Assembly: GCF_029227915.1 (NCBI RefSeq)
Contig: NC_079880.1
Span: 18,866,001-18,930,000, forward strand
Length of the DNA stretch: 64,000 nucleotides
Source: Hydractinia symbiolongicarpus
Lineage: Eukaryota > Cnidaria > Hydrozoa > Anthoathecata > Hydractiniidae
Direction of reading: 5' to 3'
Part shown: one piece after another, positions 36,372-47,288 of the stretch
How the letters are laid out: each line of letters begins with the position of its first letter
How positions within the stretch are numbered: position 1 is the first letter of the stretch
Notes under the pieces: generated by a model
Databases searched by the model: none
What the model saw: only the letters and a program-made list of their open reading frames with translations
Told to the model about the DNA's origin: nothing
Position numbers and translations under genes: made by a program

Positions 36372-37951
36372 TTAATTATTAATGTCGCTTTTTCTCTTTC
36401 TGATAACAACATAAACAATTCCATTCAAGATCCCCCCAATGTTTGAAAATGTCGTGACGAACTGAAACAATACCAGTGGGACATCTCCCAGTAATTGCCA
36501 CACTCCATACAAAGCCGTGGCCCACCATTGTATAAAATAAGCGGCTACAAACAATGACATATTTTTGGCTGCCCTGTGTGATGAACGAACAACATTGGAA
36601 CTCTGTCCAGATAAGTCCTTAAACCTTGGTTCCTCCTTTCGAATACGATACCATGTTAGAAGATACAGTACGACATTCATACTGAGAATTAATAGCAACG
36701 GCACTGTGGTGAAAAATAAGTTTGCATATTTTCCTTTCACAGGATCGATGTAGCAGCTGAAAAAAACAATAAAGAGGTTTTTTAAAATATTTCATAACTC
36801 AGATTACATTACTTGAATTAAAAAAGGCTCTTTTATCGTTGATGATGGCAAAAAGGTTAATTTAGGTTAAAAAAGTGCATGTCTTTGTAGCTTCATAAGT
36901 AGAACCAAAAAAATACTGCTTCATAAACAATTGTATTACATCTAACCAACCTTGTGTGGCTCTTTTACTAACATTTATTAAAAAGCTACTTTTTTTAAAC
37001 AAACATAAAATTATTTGGCTTACTTGGATATTATGTTCAGTTCAAAATTACATTTTAAAGAACTTTTTATCACAAGCTATTTATACTAGGCGTTGGTCCG
37101 TAAAAAATCCACGGGATCGCCCGTCCTTTTTATACCGCATTGTGTGCGTTTCGGTACTTGCGCAGCTAAGCTACCATTTCGCGTGACAGACAGACGGACA
37201 GATGTGTACGGGTATTATAATATAGATCACAGATATTTCCAACATTTAAAAAAAGATCCCAATTACAGAGAACATGAGATTTATTTTTTGAACCTGACTT
37301 AATGTAACTGAGATAGAAATTCTTATGCTGAGTTTTTAATCTGGAAGAACTGGAATACTATTTGTAATTTGTCAAGCTACAAATTAGGGCAATACTTACA
37401 ACGTTCCATTCGGTCCTAATGATCCGGTTGCAAGTGCCACTACACCGAAGACAAATGGCAGGCAGAACATCCATAGCAATAACTTCCAATCATAACGTCC
37501 AAAATCGAGTTTTTTTACGAATGTAAATCAAAACAAAAGCGTTAATAGCGACTATATTTACCATCAATCCCTGGGCTGGAACAAACTCGACTGACATGAT
37601 AGCATTAAACTGACAAAGAGCTTTAGGGTAAATATGATCCTTAGTGATGACTATATGCAAATGATCCATAGAATGAAAAATATTAAACAAGGCATCACAT
37701 ATGGCAAGATACACAACAAACCGTTCACTTTTTGTCCAAGTGAAAAATGTTGATATTCTTTGATGTTTGAATGAAAAACATATGGTCAATACAGCTGCGA
37801 CTAAGCTTAAAAATACACATACCAGTGCTGGTATATGGATTGCATAAAACTGACCGTTATCCAGTCCATAAACGGGCAAATCATACCCACTCTTCTTCTC
37901 CAAGGCATTAACATGTGTTGATCTTTCAATCGCCATGTTGTTTCTATGCAT
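36372..37951 (-). pseudogene. GPR157/cAMP-receptor-like 7TM receptor, frameshifted paralogue
   Basis: Paralogue of the receptor at 22039-23613 with the same two-exon layout: exon 1 37400-37951, donor GTT|GTAAG, acceptor TTTTTCAG, exon 2 36372-36756. TM1-TM3 are in frame through IYIRKK. Seven T bases at 37510-37516 (plus strand) stand where the paralogue needs six, which shifts the frame and causes a stop 5 codons later. The remaining exon 1 codons are conserved in the other frame (YDWKLLLWMF, GSLGPNGT), as is exon 2 (FFTTVPLLLIL, FIQWWATALYGVW, ILNGIVYVVIRKR). All other features are preserved, so a homopolymer sequencing or assembly error is as likely as a young pseudogene. Its C-tail is much shorter than in the paralogue. 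Confidence 0.8.
37086..37226 (-). mobile_element. Non-autonomous Helitron-like element, copy 5
   Basis: On the minus strand: A|TCTATATTATAATACCCG at the 5' end and a degraded hairpin (CCCGTGGATTTTTTACGG) with CAACGCCTAG|T at the 3' end. It is inserted in the intron of the GPCR at 36372-37951, between exon 2 (up to 36756) and exon 1 (from 37400). Confidence 0.8.
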
Positions 37952-40900
37952 AATAACGAGAACTTGTTCCTAGAATATTATATTATTACATTATTATTAC
38001 ATTATTATTATATTGTAAATAGTATCAAAAAAACGTAACCCAAACAGTCCTAGTACAGCATACATCCTACCAATTTTAGTTCAAATTATCCTAGCCTTTC
38101 GAATTTGTAAATATTCTGCTGCTTTTCATTTTAATTGGCGCCAGGCGAAGTGACCACTTCTGCTTTTTGGCGCCAGAGGAAGTGACTACTTCTACATTTT
38201 CTTTTCGCCATTAAATGTGAAAATTGAAAAAGATATAAATGCTGAATATTAAGAAAAGCATTATAAAACTCATCGGACTCTACAGTGCAGATAAAAAATA
38301 GCTTTCTAATGTTCTGTTTATCAAGTTTAAGAGATTAAGCTTTAGTTTAAGAGGCTGCCTTTCATTCAAGCGTTCAAGGCGGTAGCTTAAAGCGCTTCAA
38401 CACTGATGCTCATCTTATTAATGCTCGTATTCTTTACGCGTACATCTTTGCGCAAGAAGAAGTCGTGTTACAAAAACACGAAAAACGACATATAAAGGAC
38501 AGGTGAACCCGTTGATTATTCATGTCTACGACCTAGTTTATCTCTTTATTAACATTAAAAATGGCGTTTTCGGCATAATAAGGGTAATTGTATAAAATAG
38601 GGTCCAATGTAATTTTTGGCTTCTCTTTCTCCTTGCATGTGCACTATTTGGAGGCCAAGTTTTTTTTTCAATTCAGTGTTCCTACTAAGTTCGTAAGTAA
38701 AGACTCCGAATTCAAGATTTATAATTTCTTACCCTACATTTTATGGTAAGGTGAGCAGATTTTGTTTAGAATTATATTCATTATATAAATTATCTGTTTC
38801 GCTATAAAATGAGCGACTTTAACAGATTCGAAACGCTTTTAGCTAAGTGTATGGGGTAAGCGCGTCACATCTGGTAATTAATTATTCCATCAGGTGAAAT
38901 TCAAGTCCAGATTTTAATTTCGTACACGGTATTGTATGAGCAAAGAAAGAACGGATGCATTAGGTGCAAATGTGATTAAAGGTAAATGAATAAACACCGA
39001 ATCATCATGATAGTCAAAGATGCATTCATAGAAACAACATTTCCACAAGAGAGAACTTTTTGGGATATAATCAGTGAAACAGTTTTTCATTTTATTTATA
39101 GTGTTGTCTTCCACCTTTCCTGAAAGTTTTTAAAAATGGCTATCCGTTACGGTGATCTGGAGCTTTTTCCTTAAATGGATATTACAGCAGTTTATTCTGG
39201 AATCATTTTCAAACCTCTTTTCGGATTACGTTTTTGTTATGTTAGAATCAAATATTACGTCACAGTAAGCGTTCGACCGTGGAGAAATCAACGGGTCGCA
39301 CATTGTTTTCAACCAATTTGAGAACTCATTTTCGAACCGCAGACTAAATTCTTGTGTTACTATCGGATATAATGTAAACAGAAACTTCAGTGAGTGTTAA
39401 ATATCTAAAAATTGTTTCCTTACCTGTTTAGAAGCACAAAAATATTCTATCCTTTGTAGCTTTTATTCAAAAACAACGTAAATAAAAATGATAGATGTGT
39501 AAACATTGTTTTTAATTAAATATAACAAAAAATTGTTGGTAGTTTTAAAGACACAAATCAAGTTAAAATTATAGATATAGTTAGAAATCGGAACAGGTGC
39601 ATTTTCTTATTATCTATTGACATTCTGTTATTGTTAACCACTTACTACCAAGTTACACGTATTAATATTTATGCTTCGTAGATTGTACACCGCCTCCCTC
39701 CTCCCTTGTAACTTCTCAAATGGTATGAAATTTAATATAGATACAGTGGAACATAAAGGAAACTAAACTTTTAAGGTGAACATTTTTGATTGATTTGACC
39801 AAATCTATGAAGTTGTTGCTTAAGCAATGAAAAAAAAGTTGAATCACAGTTGCTAAGAAATGTGTGATCAACATAGAAACAACGATAATTGATTATTGCA
39901 GGACGTTGTTTCAACGTTAAAAAGAAGGTAAATAACGGTTGCGTGAACGGTCCTAAACAACATAGAAACGACGTTGATAACATATTGTTTCAACGTTGAG
40001 AAGAAATTGATTAACGGTTGCGAGAGCATTTCTAAATAGCATGAAAACGACGTTGATTAGACGTTGCATGACGTTGTTTCAACGTTGCTGTGTAATGTTA
40101 AATAGACGTCAAAAAAAGACGTCAAAAAACTTATTTTAACGGAAAATCAACGTCTAATCAACGTCACATGCAACGTCTTCTCCATGTTGATTCAACCGGC
40201 TGACTTTAATCTAATTATTATTTTATTGTAAAAACATAAAAAATATAATCAAAAGTTTTCATTACTAGTCACGAAGCTTCGTAACAATTTAATAAGTATT
40301 TCGGAATATATTATAACTCAAAGTTGCCACTGTCACCCTCCCCATCCACAACAGGGTTAAATATGCCTAAACCAAATCACCAACCTTTAAAAATCCTTAT
40401 CTCCTATTAATTTGTCACAGCATTCGCCTTTCCAAAGTCTACTAAGATTTGGGCCGAACCCTAATTAACTACTAAATGCACAGGAAAAATCTAACAAGCA
40501 GTCTGTGTAACACTTCTTCAAAAAGTAAACTGAGGCTGGAATAAAATGAACTGCTGCGAAAATCCGCTTTTGTCTACTCTAATAAAAAATGAATAAATAA
40601 GAGTCAGAATTGTTGCAATTTAAATTGAATTTCTATGCTTTCACACATAAAATGGCGTTTGAAGAAATTCCCAAAGTTCTCGCCCCTATATCTTTCAATA
40701 CTTTTAAATAATCAGGCGAAAGAATTACGTTTATAACAGAAGAAATTAGTGCTTGAAAAATTTATATGACTGAAATCCACATGAAATTGATCACCAAAAG
40801 TTAAATATTATAAATTGTTCGCCAGATGATAGACGCAAATGTAACGGATTCACCCTCTTGCATGTTTTTGAAAAGAATAAATAATTTCTTTTCGGATATA

Positions 40901-41133
40901 CCGCATATGTTAATTACTTTTTTTTAGTAAAAAATTTCAAAAAAAATTCATTTTGAAATTTGAGAGTTTTCTCCTTGTGTAGCTACATAGGTTCGCCATA
41001 TTTTTAACGCGATCGCGCATAAATGCGAGGCTTATCTAATATGTCTCTCTACGTTAGTGTCCAGATTGAAAATCGGGACCGAAAACATGGAAAATGTATG
41101 ATTAAAAATATAATTTGTCATGATGAAAAAGGT
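37952..41133. other. No gene supported; Helitron scraps
   Basis: Degraded 3' ends of the Helitron-like family lie at about 38490-38536 (ending CTAG|T) and 39279-39300. The words GGCGCCAG...GAAGTGAC...CACTTCT repeat twice at 38137-38210. ACGTTG-rich inverted words fill 39890-40195. Short frames (38914-39114, 39771-39983) are unrecognised. Confidence 0.5.
39890..40195. repeat. ACGTTG inverted-word cluster
   Basis: CAACGTTGA, GACGTTG and their complements recur many times in both orientations, together with GACGTCAAAAAAAGACGTC. It resembles the termini of a foldback-type element, but ends and target duplication were not resolved. Confidence 0.5.
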
Positions 41134-41137
41134 TTAC

Positions 41138-41265
41138 AATACAGCAAGCTGCACTGAAGTATCTTGTCTACGGGGACGGTGGTTGTCAAAACTGGGATTC
41201 GGTTCCCAGAAGAAGGTGCTGAATACACTTTCTTGCTTCTTACAAGCATGAGTACTGCCCAACTT
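41138..41265 (+). repeat. Dispersed repeat shared with 28765-28868
   Basis: Second copy of the repeat with ACAGCAAGCTGCACT and AAGGTGCTGAATA. It includes GGGATTCGGTTCCCAG, a B-box-like palindrome, so a tRNA-related SINE is possible. Confidence 0.6.
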
Positions 41266-41864
41266 GGACCTAAAACCATTCTTTAAGAAAATCGTAAAGA
41301 GAAAAAAAATTCTTCTATCACAAACAATACAACGCAAGACAGAGCTAACAACATAAACGGACTGGTTACAGATCGAACACAAATAGAAAAAATGTATATG
41401 TCAAAAATATATTATATAAAAAAGAATTAAATAAAACCCTCCTGTGCGCCAGATCTGGCTGTAGCTTTCAACATGTGTCACAGGGCCTTAACACTAAGCC
41501 TTACACAGGAGGTTGTCACGACAGGACCAGCCTGTCGATATTTTGACTAAGGACAGCAGGGTTGTCAAGCCTGAAGATCAAGTTTGTAAACTTGGGCACC
41601 TTACTGAAATGGAGTAAAAATTGGGGTCGTTACACCCAAATACAATCTAAAAGCAAACCCCTTGCTAAGCTTCTTATAAGTTAACAGAGAAGATTGAGCT
41701 AAACTCTTTATCCTCTGGGTATTTGCGGTAAAATGGCTTGTATGAACCAGCTGAGGTAATACAAAACCGCTTGGCTTTACATTTTTCTCCCCCATGACCC
41801 TGGAAGTACAAGCATAAAGCAACAGCGAAGGTATTTTAAAAAGAGTAAAAAAAAAAAAAAAAAA

Positions 41865-42881
41865 CTAGTAGCGGGTATAAAAGAAAACATATGATGTAGT
41901 GTTGTTGAGCGTTCTTGGATCAACTTTAGTTATTCCCTTATCATTGCAGAGGTACCAAGAGTTTGTGGTCTAATCTTTAATATGGGCCCAACAGTGGCAC
42001 GCATTCAATGTTCTAGAGTGATTTATCACAGCTACCAAAGGATACTTTTGAATAAAAGATGTGTCCGAGTCACTAGATATCGGGATATTGAGAAAAGGAT
42101 TAGAAGAGGAAAAACTTTCAAAAAATTTATTGTCCTTAACCAGATGTTCTCTATCTCTTGCAAACCTTTTCAGGTGCTAGGTTAAAATTTCGCCATTCCT
42201 TGTAATCCATGTTTCCCTAGTGCTCTCTTGGTGCAGGAAACATTGTGGGCAAAACCATTTATTTTCATACTCCAGATTTTCAGAATCTAAAAATGTACTA
42301 ACTGACAATTGGAAGCTGGAAGACGGTAACAGTGTTAGGGTGTCCTCATTTTCAACAGTAACTGAAGAACAGAGACAGGTGTTACAGCTAACTGACACCG
42401 ATACTTCTGTCGAGATCTTCTGAGACACAATGACCGAAAACCCTTTCAATTCATTAAAGACAAGAAGTAACATCTCTGCTACATCTTGCTGAGAATTGTA
42501 TTGGAAAGTTGAATTTCCAGAAGAGTGTATCTTACGTTCCATGGCCTTGAGAAAGTTTGAAGGATCAACGGGGGTCAAAGAACGGTTTAGCATGGTCATG
42601 TTAAGAGCAATCGCCCTCATAATTGGTGACAAACGGGACGACTCCGAATCACTCTGGGACCATATCGATGGGATAGTACTTAGTGCTTGCAAAATAACAT
42701 TGGCATAGCACGTATTGCCTTTGTTGATTTTGAGAGAGGCCGCAGTGTGTGGACCTGATAAATGACCCTTGGGCATTTCTTTTACTGGAGCTGGGTTACT
42801 TTGACCAGATGCAACAGACTTGGGTGGAAAAGTCTTTCTCGTTCCCGGTGCCTTAATTAAGGAGTCTTGGGATCCATACAC
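41865..42881 (-). pseudogene. USP-type ubiquitin protease in a mobile-element context
   Basis: A ubiquitin-specific protease (family C19) catalytic domain. The Cys box is INKGNTCYANVILQAL (Cys nucleophile), then QQDVAEMLLLVFNEL, a Cys-x-x-Cys finger pair (SCNTC and FCPQC), HLKRF, and the His box reading VAVINHSRTLNACHCWAHIKD-like residues, then WYLCND and SYVFFYTR. The order and spacing cover the whole catalytic domain in about 340 codons. Two in-frame TAG codons interrupt it, at 42177-42179 (before HLKRF) and 41970-41972 (after the His box). The upstream frame 42853-43059 looks like the tail of a reverse-transcriptase protein. A cellular retrocopy is an alternative. Confidence 0.8.
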
Positions 42882-43059
42882 AGAAAGAAGCTGTCATACT
42901 AATTTTTTCAAGGTTTTTTGAGGTGGAATATGCCATTTTGTTGGATAAACCTAACCTTTTCAGACACGATGTGGCTGTTCTCGCGCAATAACCTTTTGTC
43001 CCTACTTCTACAGCAAAGAAATCAAATTGCCAACCACTGGACAGAATTACGTTAACCAA
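42853..43059 (-). pseudogene. Possible reverse-transcriptase tail upstream of USP
   Basis: The frame contains WQFDFFAVEVGTKGY and CLKRLGLSNK, resembling the (P/V)-EVG-x-RG segment that follows the RT domain in a set of cnidarian retroelement proteins I recall. It overlaps the start of the USP frame by a shift, as if both once belonged to a single polyprotein. The recognition is weak. Confidence 0.35.
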
Positions 43060-43502
43060 GCAAGAATATTTAGGGACTTTGGTGGAACCCTCGGCCGGCT
43101 ACGAGCCAGACGCTTTCGAATAAAAAAGTGTACCTAAGAGATCACGATTGCTACCAAATATCTTCCAGGGAAGTAGAATATCAAAGCAGATTAAGCTTCA
43201 ATAAATTTTCAAGAGTCTAGCGAATGGCTACTGTCTTCCCAGGTGTTCCATCAGATTTGAAAAAGGTTAGGAAACCCATCAGTGGATCTGTTTGCTTTAA
43301 AGGCATGTAATCAAATTCCACTGTATAAAGCCTGGAAGCCAGACTCGGAGTCAGGCGACGGATGCATTTCAACAGAATTGAAAGGTATGGGGCATAACCT
43401 AAGCATTCCACCAATTCTCACTGACAGGGAAAGTAGTAAAAAAGCAAAGTAGTGCAAACAAAACATTGTCTCTAGTGGTTTGAAAATTTCAGGAATAGCC
43501 TA
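43060..43502. other. Spacer with an unrecognised frame
   Basis: A 65-codon frame at 43217-43414 (minus) contains MPLKQTDPLMGFLTFF. I do not recognise it. Confidence 0.4.
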
Positions 43503-43751
43503 CTTGCAGAAGGCATTTCAACGCGAGCTTCAGACCTTATCCTTAAGGCCAAAAGAAAAGGCGCTTTAGCTAATTATGAATCGGCGTGGAGAAAATGGGT
43601 ATGCTGGTGTGATAAACAAAAAATTAATCTCTATGAATGTGATGTGAGATATGTTCTAGATTTTTTTGCTTTTTTGTATGAACAAAAGTTAATATGCGGT
43701 TGTCAATGGTCACAGATATGCTATTTCAGCTTATCACAGAAAAGTGGATAA
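43503..43751 (+). pseudogene. DIRS-like tyrosine recombinase, N-terminal fragment
   Basis: The translation LAEGISTRASDLILKAKRKG, then ALANYESAWRKWVCWCDKQK and VLDFFAFLYEQKL, matches the core-binding (SAM-like) N-terminus of tyrosine recombinases from DIRS-type retroelements. The catalytic R-H-R-Y region is absent and a stop ends the frame. Confidence 0.65.
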
Positions 43752-45186
43752 TACACCAATAGTCCACAAGTTTGTTCATTGATGTCAGGTATTTTTAATG
43801 AGGAACAACAAAACCAAAATATGTTTGTATATGGGATACTGAACAGCTTTACCAAACAACACTTGTCTTTCTGATAGGGAGATGAATTTAAAAAAGACAA
43901 CAATGTTGTTTCTGACTTCAGCAAGCAGATGTCATGAAATTTGCTTCTTGGACATTTGCTATATGGTCAAAACATCTGTAAAATAAAATTTTCCCACCCA
44001 CCGCTCAGCGACAAGGGTAGTTCGTTACCAATTATTTACTTTTTATATATTCCGTTTTAGCCAACAAAAATTTGTACAAGTGATGCTCGTCCTCTTTGTA
44101 TATATATTTTTTATGGAAAATAATTAGATATCCGATGGTTGCATTCTCACAAATTTTGTTTATTATATTATTGTACACCCACTGCGGACTCCGTGTTCGT
44201 CTGGTTTTCTATATTATGCGCGAATAGTCCCAAATAACCAATCTTAGATCGTACTTCGATTATTTTCATAAAATCCCAATTACATTGCGGCGCTTCGCGC
44301 CTTACGTAATTAAAGAATTGTAGATGCAATTATAACTGCGTAATATTACAAAACTCTTAGTTTTTGAAGCGGTTCACAACAGATAGCGAGTATTATAATT
44401 ACTAGACGATAAAACATTCACAACAAAGGTCACGAAATGCAAACCGATTTATACATGAAATAAAAAAGTACACCTGTTTTTTCCAAAATTAAAAATATTT
44501 GTGAAATGATTATAAAAACGAAGTGAATATAAGTTCGTCTTTTTTATGATTATTATCATTCTCTTAAAATTAAAATCTTCTTATACCTCTGGTCGATATA
44601 TTAACGAGATAGCTCCGACAATCAAGTTTTCTTGACATTTTTCTTTCTCTTTCTAAAAATAGTCAAAAAAATGGCGTTATCCACATGAAGAAAAGGTGAT
44701 TTAAAACCCATTAACAAAAAACCTGTTCATTCAAAACAAAGTAACGTGATCAAAAGTTTTGAAACTTTCTCGCACAAAATCATGTAAACAGATAATAGAA
44801 CCAAGAAAACAAGATTATAATTACATAAGAATCAAGAAAACAAGAAAAGGGACAAGGCAAACAAAATGGTAATGAAATCAATTCACAGAATTTATATGTA
44901 CTTTGATTTCTTTATCATGATTTCTTCCTAATTGGCTTCAATTTCCGTCAGTTGCATGTTAATTTCCAGCAAAATATATATTTTGTTTGACATCCACGTC
45001 TTTCCTCTCACATAATTTAACTACTGTGTCTATGGACAGTCGATTTTACCCTTTCATGAAGATATTCGGAAAACTGTTCTTACTTTTTCAGCCACCTCGC
45101 AATCTATCTTTATGTACTTTTTCCGCCCCCGTTTTATAAACTCCGGGGCATATGAGAAGAAAATTGGAATACAATTTCTAAAAAAA
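43752..45186. other. No gene supported
   Basis: AT-rich intergenic DNA; no feature recognised. Confidence 0.5.
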
Positions 45187-46050
45187 CTAAAAACCTATTA
45201 ATAAAGAATACCTTTTCGGTTGCTCATGCGTTATTTTCCCCACTTTTTCTTCACTCAAGTGTGCTTTAATGCTACTTGTGATTGTAAATGCTACGACAAT
45301 GTACGAAAATATACCACAAAACATGGAGAATGTATCTACACCAGAGCTAACCAAGTTCCCATAACCATTAATGTACAAAACAGATGTCGCACCGTACGGT
45401 AACCAAAACACAATTAATACCAATGCCACAGAAAACACGTTATTTAAAAGAAAAGTCAATTCAGCAATTTTACCAACATTTTCCTTTGCCTTTATAAAAT
45501 TGCACTTGTAATAACACAATACCATAAAAAAGACAGGAATAATGAAAGTGAACACAAATAGAGCGAAAAAATAAAACCGATCTTCTTGACGCTTACTAGA
45601 AAAATTTAAACAACAAAACTCATTCTCCCCATGGGGCACCCATTTCGCAATACCAAAAAATGGGAAACCAGCCCAAATGATTCCCCAAATCCAACTAAAC
45701 ACGGCCGAAAACGTCTGTTTATATTTTCCCTCAAAGGAAGGCGATTGAACATATTGTAAGCAGAGCAAAGTCATCTGCATAATCATCGCAAATGCGCAGC
45801 ACGCTGCACTGAAGCCATCAATTTCACAGTTGCTACCATGTAATATTTTCTCCTTGAAAAAAGCAGATGCAAATAAGGTGGATGTACTGAATACTGTCTG
45901 AGTAAACATGATAAGAACTATATTACATAGGAAGATGTACTGTGTAGAGGGCTTGTCTCTGCACTTGAATAGTGTCTTTCCAAGTTCTATAATCTCTCCA
46001 GAAGAAGCAACTAAAAGCACGCCCACAACAACTTCGAAGTGAGACAGCAT
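45187..46050 (-). CDS. Opsin-like class A GPCR lacking the retinal lysine
   Basis: A single open frame of 287 aa with seven hydrophobic segments, consistent with a full class A GPCR. The second extracellular loop and TM5 (FPFFGIAKWVPHGENEFCC, then FFALFVFTFIIPVFFMVLCYY) resemble opsins: P-F-F-G...P-x-G...C. TM6 has VFWLPYGATSVLY. In TM7 (FSMFCGIFSYIVVAF) NPxxY reads SYIVVAF, and the residue seven before the Pro site is Met, so the retinal-binding Lys is absent. The DRY motif after TM3 reads LQY. It is therefore either a non-photosensitive opsin relative or another divergent receptor. ATG at 46048-46050 is the first in frame and leaves a normal short N-terminus. Single-exon structure is common for such receptors. 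Confidence 0.7.
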   Translation of the reverse strand: MLSHFEVVVGVLLVASSGEIIELGKTLFKCRDKPSTQYIFLCNIVLIMFTQTVFSTSTLFASAFFKEKILHGSNCEIDGFSAACCAFAMIMQMTLLCLQYVQSPSFEGKYKQTFSAVFSWIWGIIWAGFPFFGIAKWVPHGENEFCCLNFSSKRQEDRFYFFALFVFTFIIPVFFMVLCYYKCNFIKAKENVGKIAELTFLLNNVFSVALVLIVFWLPYGATSVLYINGYGNLVSSGVDTFSMFCGIFSYIVVAFTITSSIKAHLSEEKVGKITHEQPKRYSLLIGF

Positions 46051-46598
46051 GATTCTTCTAAATTTACAATATATGAGGTGTAATAATTAAATATGATGTT
46101 TTTTTAACATTCCATCGTCGGCTGCATTTTTTAGATCTTTTTCTTGTTAATCTTCTATCTTTTCAGTACAGGAAAGAACGTAAACAAAATTAAAATAAAT
46201 GATACATACGATCTCTTTTATCTGTTATAAATTCTCTTCGAATAATAATATTTAATTTAAATAAACATTAACACAACAAGAAAAATTTCATGAGTGGTTT
46301 TCATTTGTGAAAGGAACTTGTCATTTTTAAATGTTTTTGTTCGGATCATGTTGCAAAAGTGTAAACATAGCGAGAAGTTCACACAACACAAGCTGAGAAC
46401 ATTGCATAGATAACAAAATATATGCAGTCAAAAAAATTTTCCTTTTATAACACTGTTAAAAACATTTACGATCGTCACAGTCACTGTTGAATCAATTCCA
46501 TACGCAATGGCGAGCATGTTATTTTTAAACACTTTTTTGATCCCTTAAGATGGAGAGGCATGTTTTTTTTTTTTTGTATACTGGTTTATTATATCTTT

Positions 46599-47092
46599 AT
46601 ACGGAGCGTCATATTTGCCAAAAATCGCACCACTACTTTCACAGTTTCTTTATGACGTCCTGCAGATCTGTAGGACGTCCTACGGGTGTCTAAGACGTCC
46701 TGCAAACTTCTAGCACGTCCTAAAAATCTCTAGGACGTCCTGCAGTCCTCTAGGACTTCCTACAGGGTGTCTAGGATGACCTACGGGACTTTAGGACGTC
46801 CTACGGGGCTCTAGGACGTCCTACAGGGTGTCTAGGATGACCTACGGGACTCTAGGACGTCGTACGGGGCTCTAGGACGTCCTAAGTGAATCTAAGACGC
46901 CCTAAGAATATCTAGGACGTCCTACAGATTCTCTAGGACGTTCTAGGAATATCTAGAACGTCCTACGGAGCTCTAGGACGTCCTACAGGTTCTCTAGGAC
47001 GTCCTAACGGTCTCTACGACGTCCTACAGGTTCTCTAGGACGTCCTAGGAATATCTAGGACGTCCTACGGGGCTCTAGGACGTCTTAGGGAA
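46599..47092 (+). repeat. Left TIR with about 22 palindromic 20-bp units
   Basis: After 55 terminal bases, units of 20-21 bp follow the pattern CTAGGACGTCCTA plus 7-8 variable bases. Each is centred on AGGACGTCCT with an AatII-type GACGTC core; some cores are mutated. The outer six or so units match the right TIR closely and the inner ones diverge. Confidence 0.92.
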
Positions 47093-47288
47093 TAACCACA
47101 TGGTTTTGTGGCGTCTACGTATAACTAATAATATTAGAAGCAAAGAAGATTTTTTAAGCTTATATTTTTTAATACTAATGTCGTATTTGCTCTAATGGCT
47201 GCGATTTCGAATAATGACATTGTGACAAATTGATTTTAACAAGATATTGCTTTCCTTTGACACGGACGCAGAAAGGACTGTATTGATT

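Noticed and set aside
46654-47092. CRISPR-like regular repeats
   Set aside because: The repeat is 20 bp including the spacer, is a palindrome, is mirrored at the other end of a transposon, and the DNA is eukaryotic.
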